Assembly: GCA_002862095.1 (NCBI GenBank) | Contig: PHSQ01000001.1 | Coordinates: 868,001-932,000, forward strand | DNA from: Methylocystis sp. KS32 | Lineage (GTDB): Bacteria > Pseudomonadota > Alphaproteobacteria > Rhizobiales > Beijerinckiaceae | Length of the DNA stretch: 64,000 nucleotides | Direction: 5' to 3' | In this document: positions 47,793 to 56,290 of the stretch, in pieces | Layout: each line of letters starts with the position of its first letter | Numbering within the stretch: the first letter of the stretch is position 1 | Translations under genes and position numbers: made by a program | Notes under the pieces: model-generated | Database searches by the model: none | What the model was told of the DNA's origin: nothing | What the model saw: only the letters and a program-made list of their open reading frames with translations

Positions 47793-48289
47793 CCCTCATG
47801 GCTCCAACGCTGGTTGGATTCGGCCTCGGTTCGAATATTGGCGACAAGCCCGGCAACATAAGGACCGCGCTGGGCCTGCTCTGCGAGCGTCAAATCGCAC
47901 GATTGGATGCGATATCCAATATCTACCGCACGCCGCCGTGGGGCGTTCTGGACCAGGAGGATTTCGCTAACGCCTGCGCTGTGGGCGTGACGGAGCTCGC
48001 TCCCTATGAGCTATTGGCTGCGGTCAAAAAAATAGAGGCGGACATGGGTCGAGAGCCCACGCGGCGTTGGGGGCCGAGATTGATCGACGTCGACATTCTG
48101 TTTCTTGGAGATCGTTATGTCGAGGATCCCGAACTGACAATTCCTCATAAGGATTTGTTTTCAAGGGGTTTTGTTCTTGCGCCCCTAGCTGAGATCATTC
48201 CGGGCCTGATTTTGGACGGAATCTCGGTGGCGGAGGCTGCGGCGCAAGCGAATCTCGATGGCGTCGAACTGTGGTTCAAACAAGGATAG
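47789..48289 (+). CDS. folK: HPPK, 6-hydroxymethyl-7,8-dihydropterin pyrophosphokinase
   Basis: A 166-residue enzyme. Motifs GFGLGSNIGDKPGNI, VKKIEADMGREPTRRWGPRLIDVDILF (in pieces) and the DPELTIPHK segment are diagnostic. It makes the substrate for FolP. A second Met three codons in is equally possible as start. folB is not between the two genes, unlike in many relatives. Confidence 0.95.
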   Translation: MTLMAPTLVGFGLGSNIGDKPGNIRTALGLLCERQIARLDAISNIYRTPPWGVLDQEDFANACAVGVTELAPYELLAAVKKIEADMGREPTRRWGPRLIDVDILFLGDRYVEDPELTIPHKDLFSRGFVLAPLAEIIPGLILDGISVAEAAAQANLDGVELWFKQG

Positions 48290-48607
48290 CCGGGCTTCTC
48301 CCTTAATTTTTTTTTGCACGCGGAGATGTTTTCGGCGATTTGGCGGAGCGGCTTTTCTCATTGCCGCTGATGATGATGGCTTTGGGGCGTTTGGACGGGC
48401 AACGAGTCTCATAATGAATAATTATAACGCTTCGCCATTGGGGTGCGGTGGGGCACGGAATGTCGCCGGCTGTAGGGTGGGGTGTTTTTGTTTGGCTTTG
48501 GCGGGAATTTGGAGGCGCGGGAGTTTTGGGGCGCATTGATAGATAAGGGTATTTATTTTTTCATTGAGGTTTGGCGGGGATTTTTGGTGGAGCCGGCGTG
48601 CCGATAG

Positions 48608-48644
48608 GGGTAGGTTATGACCTACCCTAATAGGTCAATAGACC
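48608..48644. promoter_or_regulatory. Two stacked palindromes upstream of the pmoC promoter
   Basis: First: GGGTAGGT-TATG-ACCTACCC (48608-48627, perfect 8-bp arms). Second: GGTC-AATA-GACC (48633-48644, perfect 4-bp arms), flanked on the left by TA as in the first. Their centres are 21 bp apart, two helical turns, just upstream of the -35 box. This layout fits two dimers of a regulator on one DNA face; the protein is unknown. Confidence 0.5.
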
Positions 48645-48655
48645 CCTTCAATAGA

Positions 48656-48684
48656 TTGTCATTAGCTATCCACTTGAGTATTGT
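48656..48684 (+). promoter_or_regulatory. Candidate sigma-70 promoter of pmoCAB
   Basis: A -35 box TTGTCA (5 of 6) and -10 box TATTGT (4 of 6) with a 17-bp spacer. pmo operons of type II methanotrophs are reported to use sigma-70-type promoters. Chosen by box match and spacing only; no start site is known here. Confidence 0.5.
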
Positions 48685-48975
48685 TTTTGGGGTCGCGAAC
48701 ATAAATTGTTACGGCACGCTAAGCAGGGCCTGTGGCGGTCTTTTCGGGCTGTCGGGAGATCCGGCTTAGGCGGCGACATCGGTGTTCGTCCGATAAGAAG
48801 AACAGCGGCGGGGAAGGGGCTAGGCTCTTTTCACAAGCTGCGGCAAGGGAGAAGCGGTTGGGCGCGATAGAGCGCCACAAGCGTTACTTAAAAACTGGGC
48901 GAACAAGTTCCGTTCTGGGAGGCGGAGCGTTATCGATCGCGCGCAAATCCCTGGGAGCACTTAGGAGGATAAAGC

Positions 48976-49743
48976 ATGAGTTCGACCACCGAGACAGCTG
49001 CTGGCGCAGCGGCTGGCACAGACACAGTCGTCGATCTGAGAGGAATGTGGATCGGCCTGGCCGTTCTGAACACGTTCTATCTGATCGTTCGGATTTACGA
49101 GCAGATTTTTGGCTGGCGCGCTGGCCTGGACTCCTTCGCTCCGGAGTTCCAGACCTACTGGCTGTCGATTTTGTGGACGGAAATTCCGCTTGAGCTGGTT
49201 TCGGGCCTTGGGCTTGCCGGCTATTTGTGGAAGACCCGCGACCGCAACGTCGACGCGGTTTCGCCGCGCGAGGAGATGCGTCGTCTTGTGGTTCTGGTTC
49301 AATGGCTGACGGTTTACGGCGTCGCCATTTACTGGGGCGCTTCGTTCTTCACGGAGCAGGACGGCACCTGGCACATGACGGTGATTCGCGACACGGACTT
49401 CACGCCGTCGCACATCATCGAGTTCTACATGAGCTACCCGATCTACTCGATCATCGCGGTTGGCGCGTTCTTCTATGCGAAGACCCGCATTCCGTATTTT
49501 GCTCATGGCTACTCGCTGGCGTTCCTGATTGTGGCGATTGGTCCGTTCATGATCATCCCGAACGTCGGCCTGAACGAGTGGGGCCACACCTTCTGGTTCA
49601 TGGAAGAACTGTTCGTGGCTCCGCTGCATTGGGGCTTCGTGTTCTTCGGCTGGATGGCGCTTGGCGTGTTCGGCGTGGTTCTGCAGATCCTGGCGCGCAT
49701 CCATGCGCTGGTTGGCAAGGAAGGCGTCGCGCTGCTGGCGTGA
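48976..49743 (+). CDS. pmoC: PmoC, particulate methane monooxygenase subunit C
   Basis: A 255-residue membrane protein with about six helices. Both copper sites mapped in the cryo-EM work on related enzymes are complete: Asp129, His133 and His146 (QDGTWH and TPSH) and Asn200, His204 and His218 (NEWGH and APLHW). The Cu(D) site is a leading candidate for the place where methane is oxidised. AGGAGGATAAAGC precedes the ATG. First gene of pmoCAB, followed by a hairpin and a 228-bp gap. Confidence 0.98.
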   Translation: MSSTTETAAGAAAGTDTVVDLRGMWIGLAVLNTFYLIVRIYEQIFGWRAGLDSFAPEFQTYWLSILWTEIPLELVSGLGLAGYLWKTRDRNVDAVSPREEMRRLVVLVQWLTVYGVAIYWGASFFTEQDGTWHMTVIRDTDFTPSHIIEFYMSYPIYSIIAVGAFFYAKTRIPYFAHGYSLAFLIVAIGPFMIIPNVGLNEWGHTFWFMEELFVAPLHWGFVFFGWMALGVFGVVLQILARIHALVGKEGVALLA

Positions 49744-49753
49744 TGTGAATAAT

Positions 49754-49784
49754 GCGGGCCGCGGCCAAGAGGCGAGCGGCCCGC
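49754..49784 (+). promoter_or_regulatory. Intercistronic hairpin after pmoC
   Basis: A perfect 9-bp GC stem (GCGGGCCGC / GCGGCCCGC) with a 13-base loop begins 10 bases after the pmoC stop and has no T run. It is better explained as an mRNA processing or stability element, or a weak attenuator, than as a full terminator, since pmoA and pmoB follow. Confidence 0.6.
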
Positions 49785-49971
49785 GCTTCCAGGCTTATCG
49801 AAACAACGAACAGAGTTGGAAATTTGGGCGCGACGTTTTCGCGAGACGCTTGAGCCGTGTCTAGGGCGCGGCGCATTTCCGGCGACGGAACGGTTTGGTG
49901 AAGTCTGGCAGACTGACGAAATCCGGCGTGTAAAAAGCCGGGACTATTTTGAGACACCAAGGAGAAAAAAG

Positions 49972-50730
49972 ATGTCGAAATCGAAGAGCGGGGGGGCGGT
50001 CGGTCCGTTCCATTCCGTCGCCGAAGCGGCGGGATGCGTTCAAACCACCGACTGGTTGCTTCTGACACTACTGTTTTTCGCCGTTCTCGGCGGCTATCAC
50101 GTCCACTTCATGCTGACGGCGGGCGATTGGGACTTCTGGGTTGACTGGAAGGATCGTCGTATGTGGCCGACGGTGGTGCCGATCCTTGGCGTGACCTTCG
50201 CCGCGGCGTCGCAGGCGTTTTTCTGGGTGAACTTCCGCCTTCCGTTTGGCGCGACCTTCGCGGTTCTGGGCCTTCTGATCGGCGAGTGGATCAACCGCTA
50301 CGTGAACTTCTGGGGCTGGACCTACTTCCCGATTTCGCTGGTGTTTCCGTCCGCTCTGATGGTTCCGGCGATCTGGCTTGACGTGATCCTGCTTCTCTCG
50401 GGCAGCTATGTGATCACGGCGATTGTTGGTTCGCTGGGCTGGGGCCTTCTGTTCTATCCGAACAACTGGCCGGCGATCGCGGCGTTCCACCAGGCGACGG
50501 AGCAGCATGGCCAGTTGATGACCATCGCGGATCTGATCGGCCTCCACTTCGTCCGCACCTCGATGCCGGAATATATCCGCATGGTCGAGCGCGGCACGCT
50601 GCGCACGTTCGGTAAGGACGTCGTTCCGGTTGCGGCCTTCTTCTCGGGCTTCGTCTCGATGATGGTCTACTTCCTGTGGTGGTTCATGGGTCGCTGGTAT
50701 TCCACGACGAAGATGATCGACAAGATCTGA
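49972..50730 (+). CDS. pmoA: PmoA, particulate methane monooxygenase subunit A
   Basis: A 252-residue membrane protein, the standard marker for methanotrophs. Recognisable segments: GDWDFWVDWKDRRMWPTVVPI, NFWGWTYFPISLVFPSA and the C-terminal FLWWFMGRWYSTTK. It is a type II (pmoA1-like) sequence and clearly not amoA. ATG at 49972 follows AAGGAGAAAAAAG; the frame is open 52 codons upstream but this start gives the family N-terminus (MSKSKSGGAVGPF). Confidence 0.98.
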   Translation: MSKSKSGGAVGPFHSVAEAAGCVQTTDWLLLTLLFFAVLGGYHVHFMLTAGDWDFWVDWKDRRMWPTVVPILGVTFAAASQAFFWVNFRLPFGATFAVLGLLIGEWINRYVNFWGWTYFPISLVFPSALMVPAIWLDVILLLSGSYVITAIVGSLGWGLLFYPNNWPAIAAFHQATEQHGQLMTIADLIGLHFVRTSMPEYIRMVERGTLRTFGKDVVPVAAFFSGFVSMMVYFLWWFMGRWYSTTKMIDKI

Positions 50731-50805
50731 TTGTGGTCTTCGCGGCGAGGGATGCGTCCTGACGGTCGGATCCCTTCCGAGAGGCGAGCAGCCAAAAAGC
50801 AAAGA

Positions 50806-50843
50806 GGGGCGGCCCTTAAGCCCCGCGAGGGAAAGGCCGCTCC
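50806..50843 (+). promoter_or_regulatory. Imperfect hairpin between pmoA and pmoB
   Basis: GGGGCGGCC (50806-50814) can pair with GGCCGCTCC (50835-50843) apart from one G-T pair. It lies in a 195-bp gap with no T run; a role in differential mRNA stability is possible. Confidence 0.4.
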
Positions 50844-50925
50844 AGAGAAGAGAAGAGACGAGTCGCGGATCGGGTGCGGTTTGGATCGGCCTGGCCCGCT
50901 AAGAGAAACACTGGGAGGTTTGTAT

Positions 50926-52185
50926 ATGAGAAACCTGATGAAACTAGCCGCTGTCGGCGCGGCGGCCGTAGTGGCGACGTTGGGAGCGATCGCTCCTGCG
51001 TCGGCTCACGGCGAGAAGTCGCAGCAGGCGTTCCTTCGCATGCGCACGCTGAACTGGTATGACGTTCAGTGGTCGAAGACGACGGTCAACGTCAACGAAG
51101 AGATGGTGTTGTCCGGCAAGGTGCACGTGTTCTCGGCGTGGCCGCAGGCGGTCGCCAACCCGCGGGTGTCGTTCCTGAACGCCGGCGAGCCCGGCCCGGT
51201 TCTGGTCCGCACGGCGCAGTTTATCGGCGAAGAGTTCGCTCCTCGTTCGGTGTCGCTGGTTCCCGGCAACGACTATGCCTTCTCGATCAACCTGAAGGGT
51301 CGTCGCGCGGGCCGTTGGCACGTTCACGCCCAGATCAACGTCGAAGGCGGCGGCCCGATCATCGGACCCGGCCAGTGGATTGAGATCAAGGGCGACATGA
51401 AGGACTTCACCGACCCGGTGACGCTCCTTGACGGCACCACGGTCGACCTCGAGCACTACGGGATTGACCGCATTTATGCGTGGCATCTTCCGTGGCTTGC
51501 GATCGGCGCCAGCTGGATCTTCTTCTGGTTCGTCCGCAAGGGCATCATCTCGTCCTATGTGAAGGTCGCCGAAGGCAAGGCCGACGAGGCCGTGACCGAC
51601 GAAGACCGCCGCATTGGCGCGATAGCTCTGGCTCTGACGATCCTTGCGACGATTGTCGGTTATGCGGTGACGAACAGCACCTTCCCGCGCACCATTCCGC
51701 TTCAGGCTGGTCTGCAGAAGCCGCTGACCCCGATCGTCACGGAAGGCACCGCCGGCGTCGGCAAGGAGCAGGTGAAAGCCGAGCTTCAGGGCGGCGTCTA
51801 CAAGGTTCCGGGTCGCGAACTGACGGTGAACGTGAAGGTCACGAACGGCACTTCGGAGCCGATCCGCCTTGGCGAATACACCACGGCTGGCCTGCGCTTC
51901 CTGAACCCCGACGTGTTCACCACGAAGCCCGAGTTCCCCGACTATCTGCTCGCGGATCGCGGTCTTTCGGTTGACCCGACCCCGATCGCTCCGGGCGAGT
52001 CGAAGGAAATCGTGGTCAAGATCCAGGACGCGCGCTGGGACATCGAGCGCCTGTCGGATCTGGCTTACGACACCGACAGCCAAGTCGGCGGCCTGTTGCT
52101 CTTCTTCACCCCGAGCGGAAAGCGCTTTGCGGCTGAAATCGGCGGACCGGTCATTCCGAAGTTCGTCGCTGGCGACATGCCCTGA
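50926..52185 (+). CDS. pmoB: PmoB, particulate methane monooxygenase subunit B
   Basis: A 419-residue protein with a cleaved signal (ending ASA before His28), an N-terminal cupredoxin domain, two membrane helices (near 180-205 and 230-255) and a C-terminal cupredoxin domain. The copper ligands are intact: His28, which becomes the new N-terminus, and His132/His134 in WHVHAQ. ATG at 50926 follows GGGAGGTTTGTAT. Codon use is strongly biased to C/G-ending codons, as expected for a very highly expressed gene. A strong terminator follows. Confidence 0.98.
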   Translation: MRNLMKLAAVGAAAVVATLGAIAPASAHGEKSQQAFLRMRTLNWYDVQWSKTTVNVNEEMVLSGKVHVFSAWPQAVANPRVSFLNAGEPGPVLVRTAQFIGEEFAPRSVSLVPGNDYAFSINLKGRRAGRWHVHAQINVEGGGPIIGPGQWIEIKGDMKDFTDPVTLLDGTTVDLEHYGIDRIYAWHLPWLAIGASWIFFWFVRKGIISSYVKVAEGKADEAVTDEDRRIGAIALALTILATIVGYAVTNSTFPRTIPLQAGLQKPLTPIVTEGTAGVGKEQVKAELQGGVYKVPGRELTVNVKVTNGTSEPIRLGEYTTAGLRFLNPDVFTTKPEFPDYLLADRGLSVDPTPIAPGESKEIVVKIQDARWDIERLSDLAYDTDSQVGGLLLFFTPSGKRFAAEIGGPVIPKFVAGDMP

Positions 52186-52210
52186 TAGATCGACCAAATT
52201 AGCCTAATCC

Positions 52211-52245
52211 AGCCGGCCGGATGAAAATCCGGCCGGCTTCTTTTT
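52211..52245 (+). terminator. Rho-independent terminator of pmoCAB
   Basis: A perfect 12-bp stem (AGCCGGCCGGAT / ATCCGGCCGGCT) with loop GAAA, directly followed by TCTTTTT. The best intrinsic terminator in the window, 25 bases past the pmoB stop. Confidence 0.93.
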
Positions 52246-52292
52246 GGGATTTACTTCGGCGCTCGTTTCGGGCGGTTCCGGAGCGCCAACGT

Positions 52293-52586
52293 CTAGGAAA
52301 CCTCATCTGGAGCCTTCGCCACCAAGGAGAGCGCGTGTACGGACCCCGAAAGCTCGCTGGAAAGAATATCGTTAACCAACCTGTGACGTTCGAGCCGGGT
52401 CTTTCCGGCAAAGGCTGCGGAAACAATTTCGACGCTAAAGTGGGTTTCTTCGTGCGCCGCCCCTTGCCCTAAGTGACCGGCGTGCAGGTGCGATTGGTCC
52501 AAGACGGCCAGGCGCAGAGGGTGAAGTTGAGAGCACAACTTGGCCTCTATCGCAGATTTTAGGGGTTTCTGTTCGGTTTGGCTCAT
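52293..52586 (-). CDS. bolA: BolA-family protein
   Basis: A 97-residue protein with the BolA fold: AIEAKLCSQLHPLRLAVLDQS, then the invariant HxGH-like HLHAGHL and FVSEIVSAAF-like FSVEIVSAAFAGKTRLERHRLV (in pieces). BolA proteins bind [2Fe-2S] clusters with monothiol glutaredoxins. ATG at 52586 follows GGAGAACACC. Transcribed away from the J-domain gene, a common alphaproteobacterial layout. Confidence 0.9.
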   Translation of the reverse strand: MSQTEQKPLKSAIEAKLCSQLHPLRLAVLDQSHLHAGHLGQGAAHEETHFSVEIVSAAFAGKTRLERHRLVNDILSSELSGSVHALSLVAKAPDEVS

Positions 52587-52737
52587 GCCGGTGTTCTCCT
52601 TTGCCACTACACAGAATTGATTGGATGGCGCATGACGCGTGCGGTTGGTTGAGCAAGCCAGGTAAAATATCGTCCTGAGGGCGTAAAACTCGTGCTAGTT
52701 AGTTGCGGGGTAGATACTCCTCTCCATAATATGTCCG

Positions 52738-53343
52738 ATGGATCTCAATTCTCCACTCTTCGACAAAATCCGGGTAAAGCGTCAACCGGCCAAGGATGCA
52801 GGCGGGGGGCGACCTCGCTGCGATTCTCCTGGTTGTGCGGCGCCTGGAGAATACCGCGCGCCGATGGGGCGGCTTCGGGAAGGACAATATTTTTGCTTCT
52901 GTCTCGAGCACGTACGCGAATACAATAACTCCTACAACTATTTCAACGGAATGAGCGACGAAGCGGTAGCACGTTATCTCAAGGATGCGACCGTGGGGCA
53001 TCGACCAACTTGGTCGATGGGGGTCGCTCGCGGCTTGCACGGATTTCGCGGAGAGGTGGCAAAAGACCAAGTTGAAAGGGACGCCATTGGCGCCTATCGG
53101 CCGCGGTATCATAAAGCAAGCTCGCCGCAGGCGGGAACGCCGCGGTATTCTCCCGTGACCATGAGAGCGCTGGATTCACTTGGGCTGGACGGAGAAGCAA
53201 GCGCCGAAGCAATAAAGACCCGTTACAAGGGACTTGTTAAAAAGCACCATCCCGACGCGAACGGCGGAGATCGCTCCTGCGAAGAGAAATTGCGGGAAAT
53301 TATTCATGCCTATAAGACATTGAGGGCCGCGCGCCTCGTTTGA
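52738..53343 (+). CDS. J-domain (DnaJ-like) protein
   Basis: A 201-residue protein with a C-terminal J domain: ALDSLGLDGEASAEAIKTRYKGLVKKHHPDANGGD (in pieces) holds the HPD motif. The N-terminal half has four Cys in CDSPGC and YFCFCLEHVREYN that could bind zinc. It lacks the Gly/Phe and zinc-finger regions of DnaJ. It lies between bolA and cobS, as in many rhizobia; the client is unknown. Confidence 0.9.
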   Translation: MDLNSPLFDKIRVKRQPAKDAGGGRPRCDSPGCAAPGEYRAPMGRLREGQYFCFCLEHVREYNNSYNYFNGMSDEAVARYLKDATVGHRPTWSMGVARGLHGFRGEVAKDQVERDAIGAYRPRYHKASSPQAGTPRYSPVTMRALDSLGLDGEASAEAIKTRYKGLVKKHHPDANGGDRSCEEKLREIIHAYKTLRAARLV

Positions 53344-53382
53344 GCATTTAGCTCTTGCGATATATGTCAGTAGCGGCGAGCC

Positions 53383-54405
53383 GTGAGCGTGACGGAGGCA
53401 ATCTTGGTCGAAATGCAAATGGAAGGCGCGGGGCGATTTTCAGCACTCCCTGACTCGAAGGTTTCGGCGCGCCGCCTCTTTAATATTGATGCCGATCTCA
53501 TGCTTCCCGCATATTCGGCGCCCAGCGAGCATGTGCCCGATCTGGACCCGGACTACCTCTTTGATCGCGAGACGACTTTGGCAATCCTCGCGGGTTTTGC
53601 TCACAACCGCCGCGTGATGGTGACGGGATACCACGGGACGGGCAAGTCGACACATATTGAACAGGTCGCCGCCAGGCTGAACTGGCCCTGCGTGCGAGTG
53701 AATCTCGACAGTCACGTGTCGCGAATCGACCTGGTCGGCAAAGACGCGATCGTTCTGAAAGAGGGCAAGCAAGTCACTGAATTCCGGGATGGCATTCTGC
53801 CGTGGGCGCTTCAAAACAATATTGCGCTGGTCTTCGATGAATATGACGCTGGCCGTCCCGATGTCATGTTCGTGATCCAGCGGGTGCTCGAGGTTTCCGG
53901 TCGCTTAACTCTCCTGGACCAGAATCGTGTGATTCGCCCGCATCCGGCGTTTCGGCTATTCGCCACCGCTAATACAGTGGGGCTCGGCGATACGTCAGGA
54001 CTTTACCACGGCACCCAGCAGATCAACCAAGGTCAAATGGACCGATGGTCGATAGTCGCGACTCTAAACTATTTGCCGCACGACGCCGAGACCAATATAG
54101 TTCTCGCGAAGGTGAAGAGCTTTGAAAAGACAAAGGAAGGTAAGGATGCCATAAATAAAATGGTGCGTGTCGCCGATTTAACGCGCAATGCTTTCATGGC
54201 GGGCGATCTTTCGACGGTCATGAGCCCGCGCACCGTTATCACATGGGCGGAAAACTCTGAAATATTCGGAGATATTGGCTTCTCCTTTCGCCTAACTTTT
54301 CTCAATAAATGCGACGAACTCGAGCGGCCTCTGGTAGCGGAGTTTTATCAACGGTGCTTCGGGAAAGAATTGCCAGAGAGCGCGGTAAACGTTGTCATGA
54401 CGTAA
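53383..54405 (+). CDS. cobS: CobS, cobaltochelatase AAA+ subunit
   Basis: A 340-residue AAA+ protein with Walker [10 protein letters not shown] and Walker B ALVFDEYD, sensor segment [17 protein letters not shown] and the family start [19 protein letters not shown]. With CobT and CobN it inserts cobalt into hydrogenobyrinate diamide in aerobic vitamin B12 synthesis. The first start codon is GTG at 53383; an ATG at 53413 is also possible. cobT, the usual next gene, is absent here. Confidence 0.95.
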   Translation: MSVTEAILVEMQMEGAGRFSALPDSKVSARRLFNIDADLMLPAYSAPSEHVPDLDPDYLFDRETTLAILAGFAHNRRVMVTGYHGTGKSTHIEQVAARLNWPCVRVNLDSHVSRIDLVGKDAIVLKEGKQVTEFRDGILPWALQNNIALVFDEYDAGRPDVMFVIQRVLEVSGRLTLLDQNRVIRPHPAFRLFATANTVGLGDTSGLYHGTQQINQGQMDRWSIVATLNYLPHDAETNIVLAKVKSFEKTKEGKDAINKMVRVADLTRNAFMAGDLSTVMSPRTVITWAENSEIFGDIGFSFRLTFLNKCDELERPLVAEFYQRCFGKELPESAVNVVMT

Positions 54406-54422
54406 ATCCGGCTGCCTTGGAT

Positions 54423-54860
54423 TCACTCAGGCTGAATGACGATTTCGGGTGTCTCGTCATTCTCCGGGCGATCAAGACCATCCTCTTCGGCGAGTTCTAC
54501 GCCAACGACGCAGATCTCGTCCTGATCTACGATGATTTCGACCCGTTCCAGCTTTTGGCCCTTGCAAGGGCCATCTCGGCAGATACCGCTAACAATATCA
54601 AATTGCGCCCCGTGTTTTCCGCATAAGAGAAAGCGTAAACTTGGATCCATGAATTGCTTCGGTTCGAAATCGAGACGCGCAGCCTGATGTGGGCAGCAAT
54701 TCACATAGCCGTAAAATCTGCCTTGGTGACGTGCAATTACAATTGGAAAAGGAACAGTTTTTCCGCTCTCGTCCAACCGGGCCAGCACATAGCCGACCGC
54801 CCGCCGTTTAGCGACGTCATTTACATGACAGACCGCATAGATTTCCTTTGTCTTTTCCAT
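54423..54860 (-). CDS. Rieske [2Fe-2S] domain protein
   Basis: A 145-residue cytoplasmic ferredoxin-like protein. Cluster ligands: CPH in NCCPHQAARL and CGKH in LLCGKHGAQFD, the C-x-H and C-x2-H pair. No membrane helix. ATG at 54860 follows GTGGAGGCGTTT. It is convergent with cobS, 17 bp apart. It may serve an oxygenase or act as an electron carrier; no partner is adjacent. Confidence 0.85.
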   Translation of the reverse strand: MEKTKEIYAVCHVNDVAKRRAVGYVLARLDESGKTVPFPIVIARHQGRFYGYVNCCPHQAARLDFEPKQFMDPSLRFLLCGKHGAQFDIVSGICRDGPCKGQKLERVEIIVDQDEICVVGVELAEEDGLDRPENDETPEIVIQPE

Positions 54861-54963
54861 AAACGCCTCCACGTGCAACCGCTGCCAATGTGGAGCGGCG
54901 CTCTGGATGCGAATATGCAATTTTCTTACCTCTCGGCTGCAAAAGGGAGGGCTGGCGCCTCAG

Positions 54964-55896
54964 TGTCTGTCCGAGCAGAAGTTGAGTCGAATGAGTCTTT
55001 TATGATTCGATGTGGCGGCCTGATTCTCGAAGGGGTCGCCGATGTGGACGAACGAAAATCGCGCGCGCTACGACCGTAGCGGTCTGCGTTATCCCAGCGA
55101 CGTCACGGACGCGGAGTGGGCATTGATCGCCCCCTTGATCCCGCCGGCAAAGCGCGGCGGCGGCAAGCGCAGGGTGGACATGCGGCAGGTCGTGAACGGA
55201 CTCATGTATGTTCTCTCGACGGGCTGTCAGTGGCGCGCGATCCCGAAGGATTTGCCGCCCAAGAGCACAGTTTACGGCTATTTCGACCTTTGGACCTATG
55301 ACGGCACGCTCGATCGTCTCCACCACGCGCTTTACGTGAAGTGTCGCGAGGCCGCCGGGCGTGACGCCAGCCCGACCGCCGCCGTCATCGACAGCCAGAG
55401 CGTGAAAGCGGCGGAAAAAGGGGGCGCTGCATTGATCCGCACGGCTATGATGCGGGCAAGAAGATCAACGGCAAGAAGCGGCATATTCTCGTCGACACGA
55501 TAGGCCTGCTGCTTCATGCGATCGTTCATCCGGCCGACATTCAGGATCGAGACGGCGGCGTTCTTGTTCTGCGCACAATGTTTGGGAGATTTCCGTTTCT
55601 GCAAAAGCTGTTCGCCGATGGCGGATATCAGGGACCAATCTTTTGCGAGGCGCAGAAGAAAGCTTTGCCAAGCCTCGTGACGGAAATCGTCAAGCGTTCT
55701 GACACAGCGAAAGGCTTCGAGGTCTTGCCAAGGCGGTGGGTCGTCGAACGAACTTTTTCCTGGCTCGGTCGGTGTCGAAGATTGGCTAAGGATTGGGAAT
55801 GCCTCAACCGAAAGGCGCTCGCATTTCTGCGCATCGCCTCAATCCGCCTCATGCTCAGAAAGCTATGCAATCCAACATGATGTTCGCGGACAGACT
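54964..55896 (+). mobile_element. IS5-family insertion sequence
   Basis: About 933 bp bounded by short inverted ends (GTCTGTCCGAGCA on the left against GTCTGTCCGCGAA on the right) and a 5-bp direct repeat CTCAG (54959-54963 and 55897-55901). The intact direct repeat indicates a simple insertion. It lies between the Rieske gene and DUF1150 and ends within a few bases of the DUF1150 stop. The transposase is in two frames. Confidence 0.82.
55042..55880 (+). CDS. IS5-family transposase in two frames (frameshift)
   Basis: Frame 1 (55042-55503) gives the N-terminal part: RYDRSGLRYPSDVTDAEWALIAPLIPP and GCQWRAIPKDLPP, ending in AVIDSQSVKAAEKGG. Frame -1 continues as CIDPHGYDAGKKINGKKRHILVDTIG to the DDE core (FADGGYQGP) and VVERTFSWLGRCRRLAKDWE, ending at 55880. 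The switch falls at a run of five A and five G (55415-55424). Many IS5-group elements make transposase by programmed slippage at such a run, so this may be natural rather than a broken gene. Confidence 0.85.
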
Positions 55897-55897
55897 C

Positions 55898-56170
55898 TCA
55901 GTGGAGGCTCACGGTGAGCAGACTGTTTTCCCAGGCATTCGCTAGCGCGCCCTCCCGCGAATCGGCGAGAACGATGGGTGAGCCGTCCGCCGACAGCAGC
56001 GCAAACACCGTCAGGCCGGGCTCGATTTCGGGCGCCTGCGGATATATACGGCTCACCTCCTCGGACTTCATGGTTCGCACATAAGCAATTTTTCCATCTC
56101 CCAAATGCGCGAACTGCTCCTTTGTGAGCTCCGGCCTCGTTACTGTCTCTGGCGAAATCTTCGCGTCCAT
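55898..56170 (-). CDS. DUF1150 family protein
   Basis: A 90-residue protein with the family pattern LTKEQFAHLGDGKIAYVRTMKSEEV, PQAPEIEPGLTVFALLSADGSPIVLADSREGALANAWEN (in pieces). In relatives it lies next to a small heat-shock protein gene; that neighbour is not seen here. Its TGA stop lies only one to three bases from the IS5 element, so the insertion just missed the coding region. Function unknown. Confidence 0.88.
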   Translation of the reverse strand: MDAKISPETVTRPELTKEQFAHLGDGKIAYVRTMKSEEVSRIYPQAPEIEPGLTVFALLSADGSPIVLADSREGALANAWENSLLTVSLH

Positions 56171-56290
56171 GGCTTTTCTCTCCTCGGCGTTTCCTTAGAA
56201 CCCGCCTTTTGCGCCTGCGCAAGCAGCACGCCATAAACGTTAGATACGCATGGACGAGTCCGTTTAAAGGGGGGCTCCTCGCGAATCGCC

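Larger units (their letters stand above)
48290..48975 (+). other. pmo upstream region, 690 bp without a gene
   Basis: Holds the candidate promoter and palindromes described separately and a leader of about 290 bases before pmoC if that promoter is used. The first 300 bp have a T10 run directly after folK (48307-48316) and G/T-rich, gene-free sequence. Confidence 0.6.

Noticed and set aside
49816..49971. 52-codon upstream extension of pmoA
   Set aside because: The ATG at 49972 has AAGGAG and gives the known PmoA N-terminus.
50944..52197. 417-codon open frame antisense to pmoB
   Set aside because: A shadow of the strongly biased pmoB codons; pmoB itself has all copper ligands.
54654..55079. 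141-codon plus-strand frame before the IS5 transposase
   Set aside because: It overlaps the Rieske gene antisense and runs across the IS boundary; no family motif.
54964..55896. IS5 element as cause of cobT loss
   Set aside because: CTCAG is directly repeated on both sides, which fits a plain insertion without flanking deletion.
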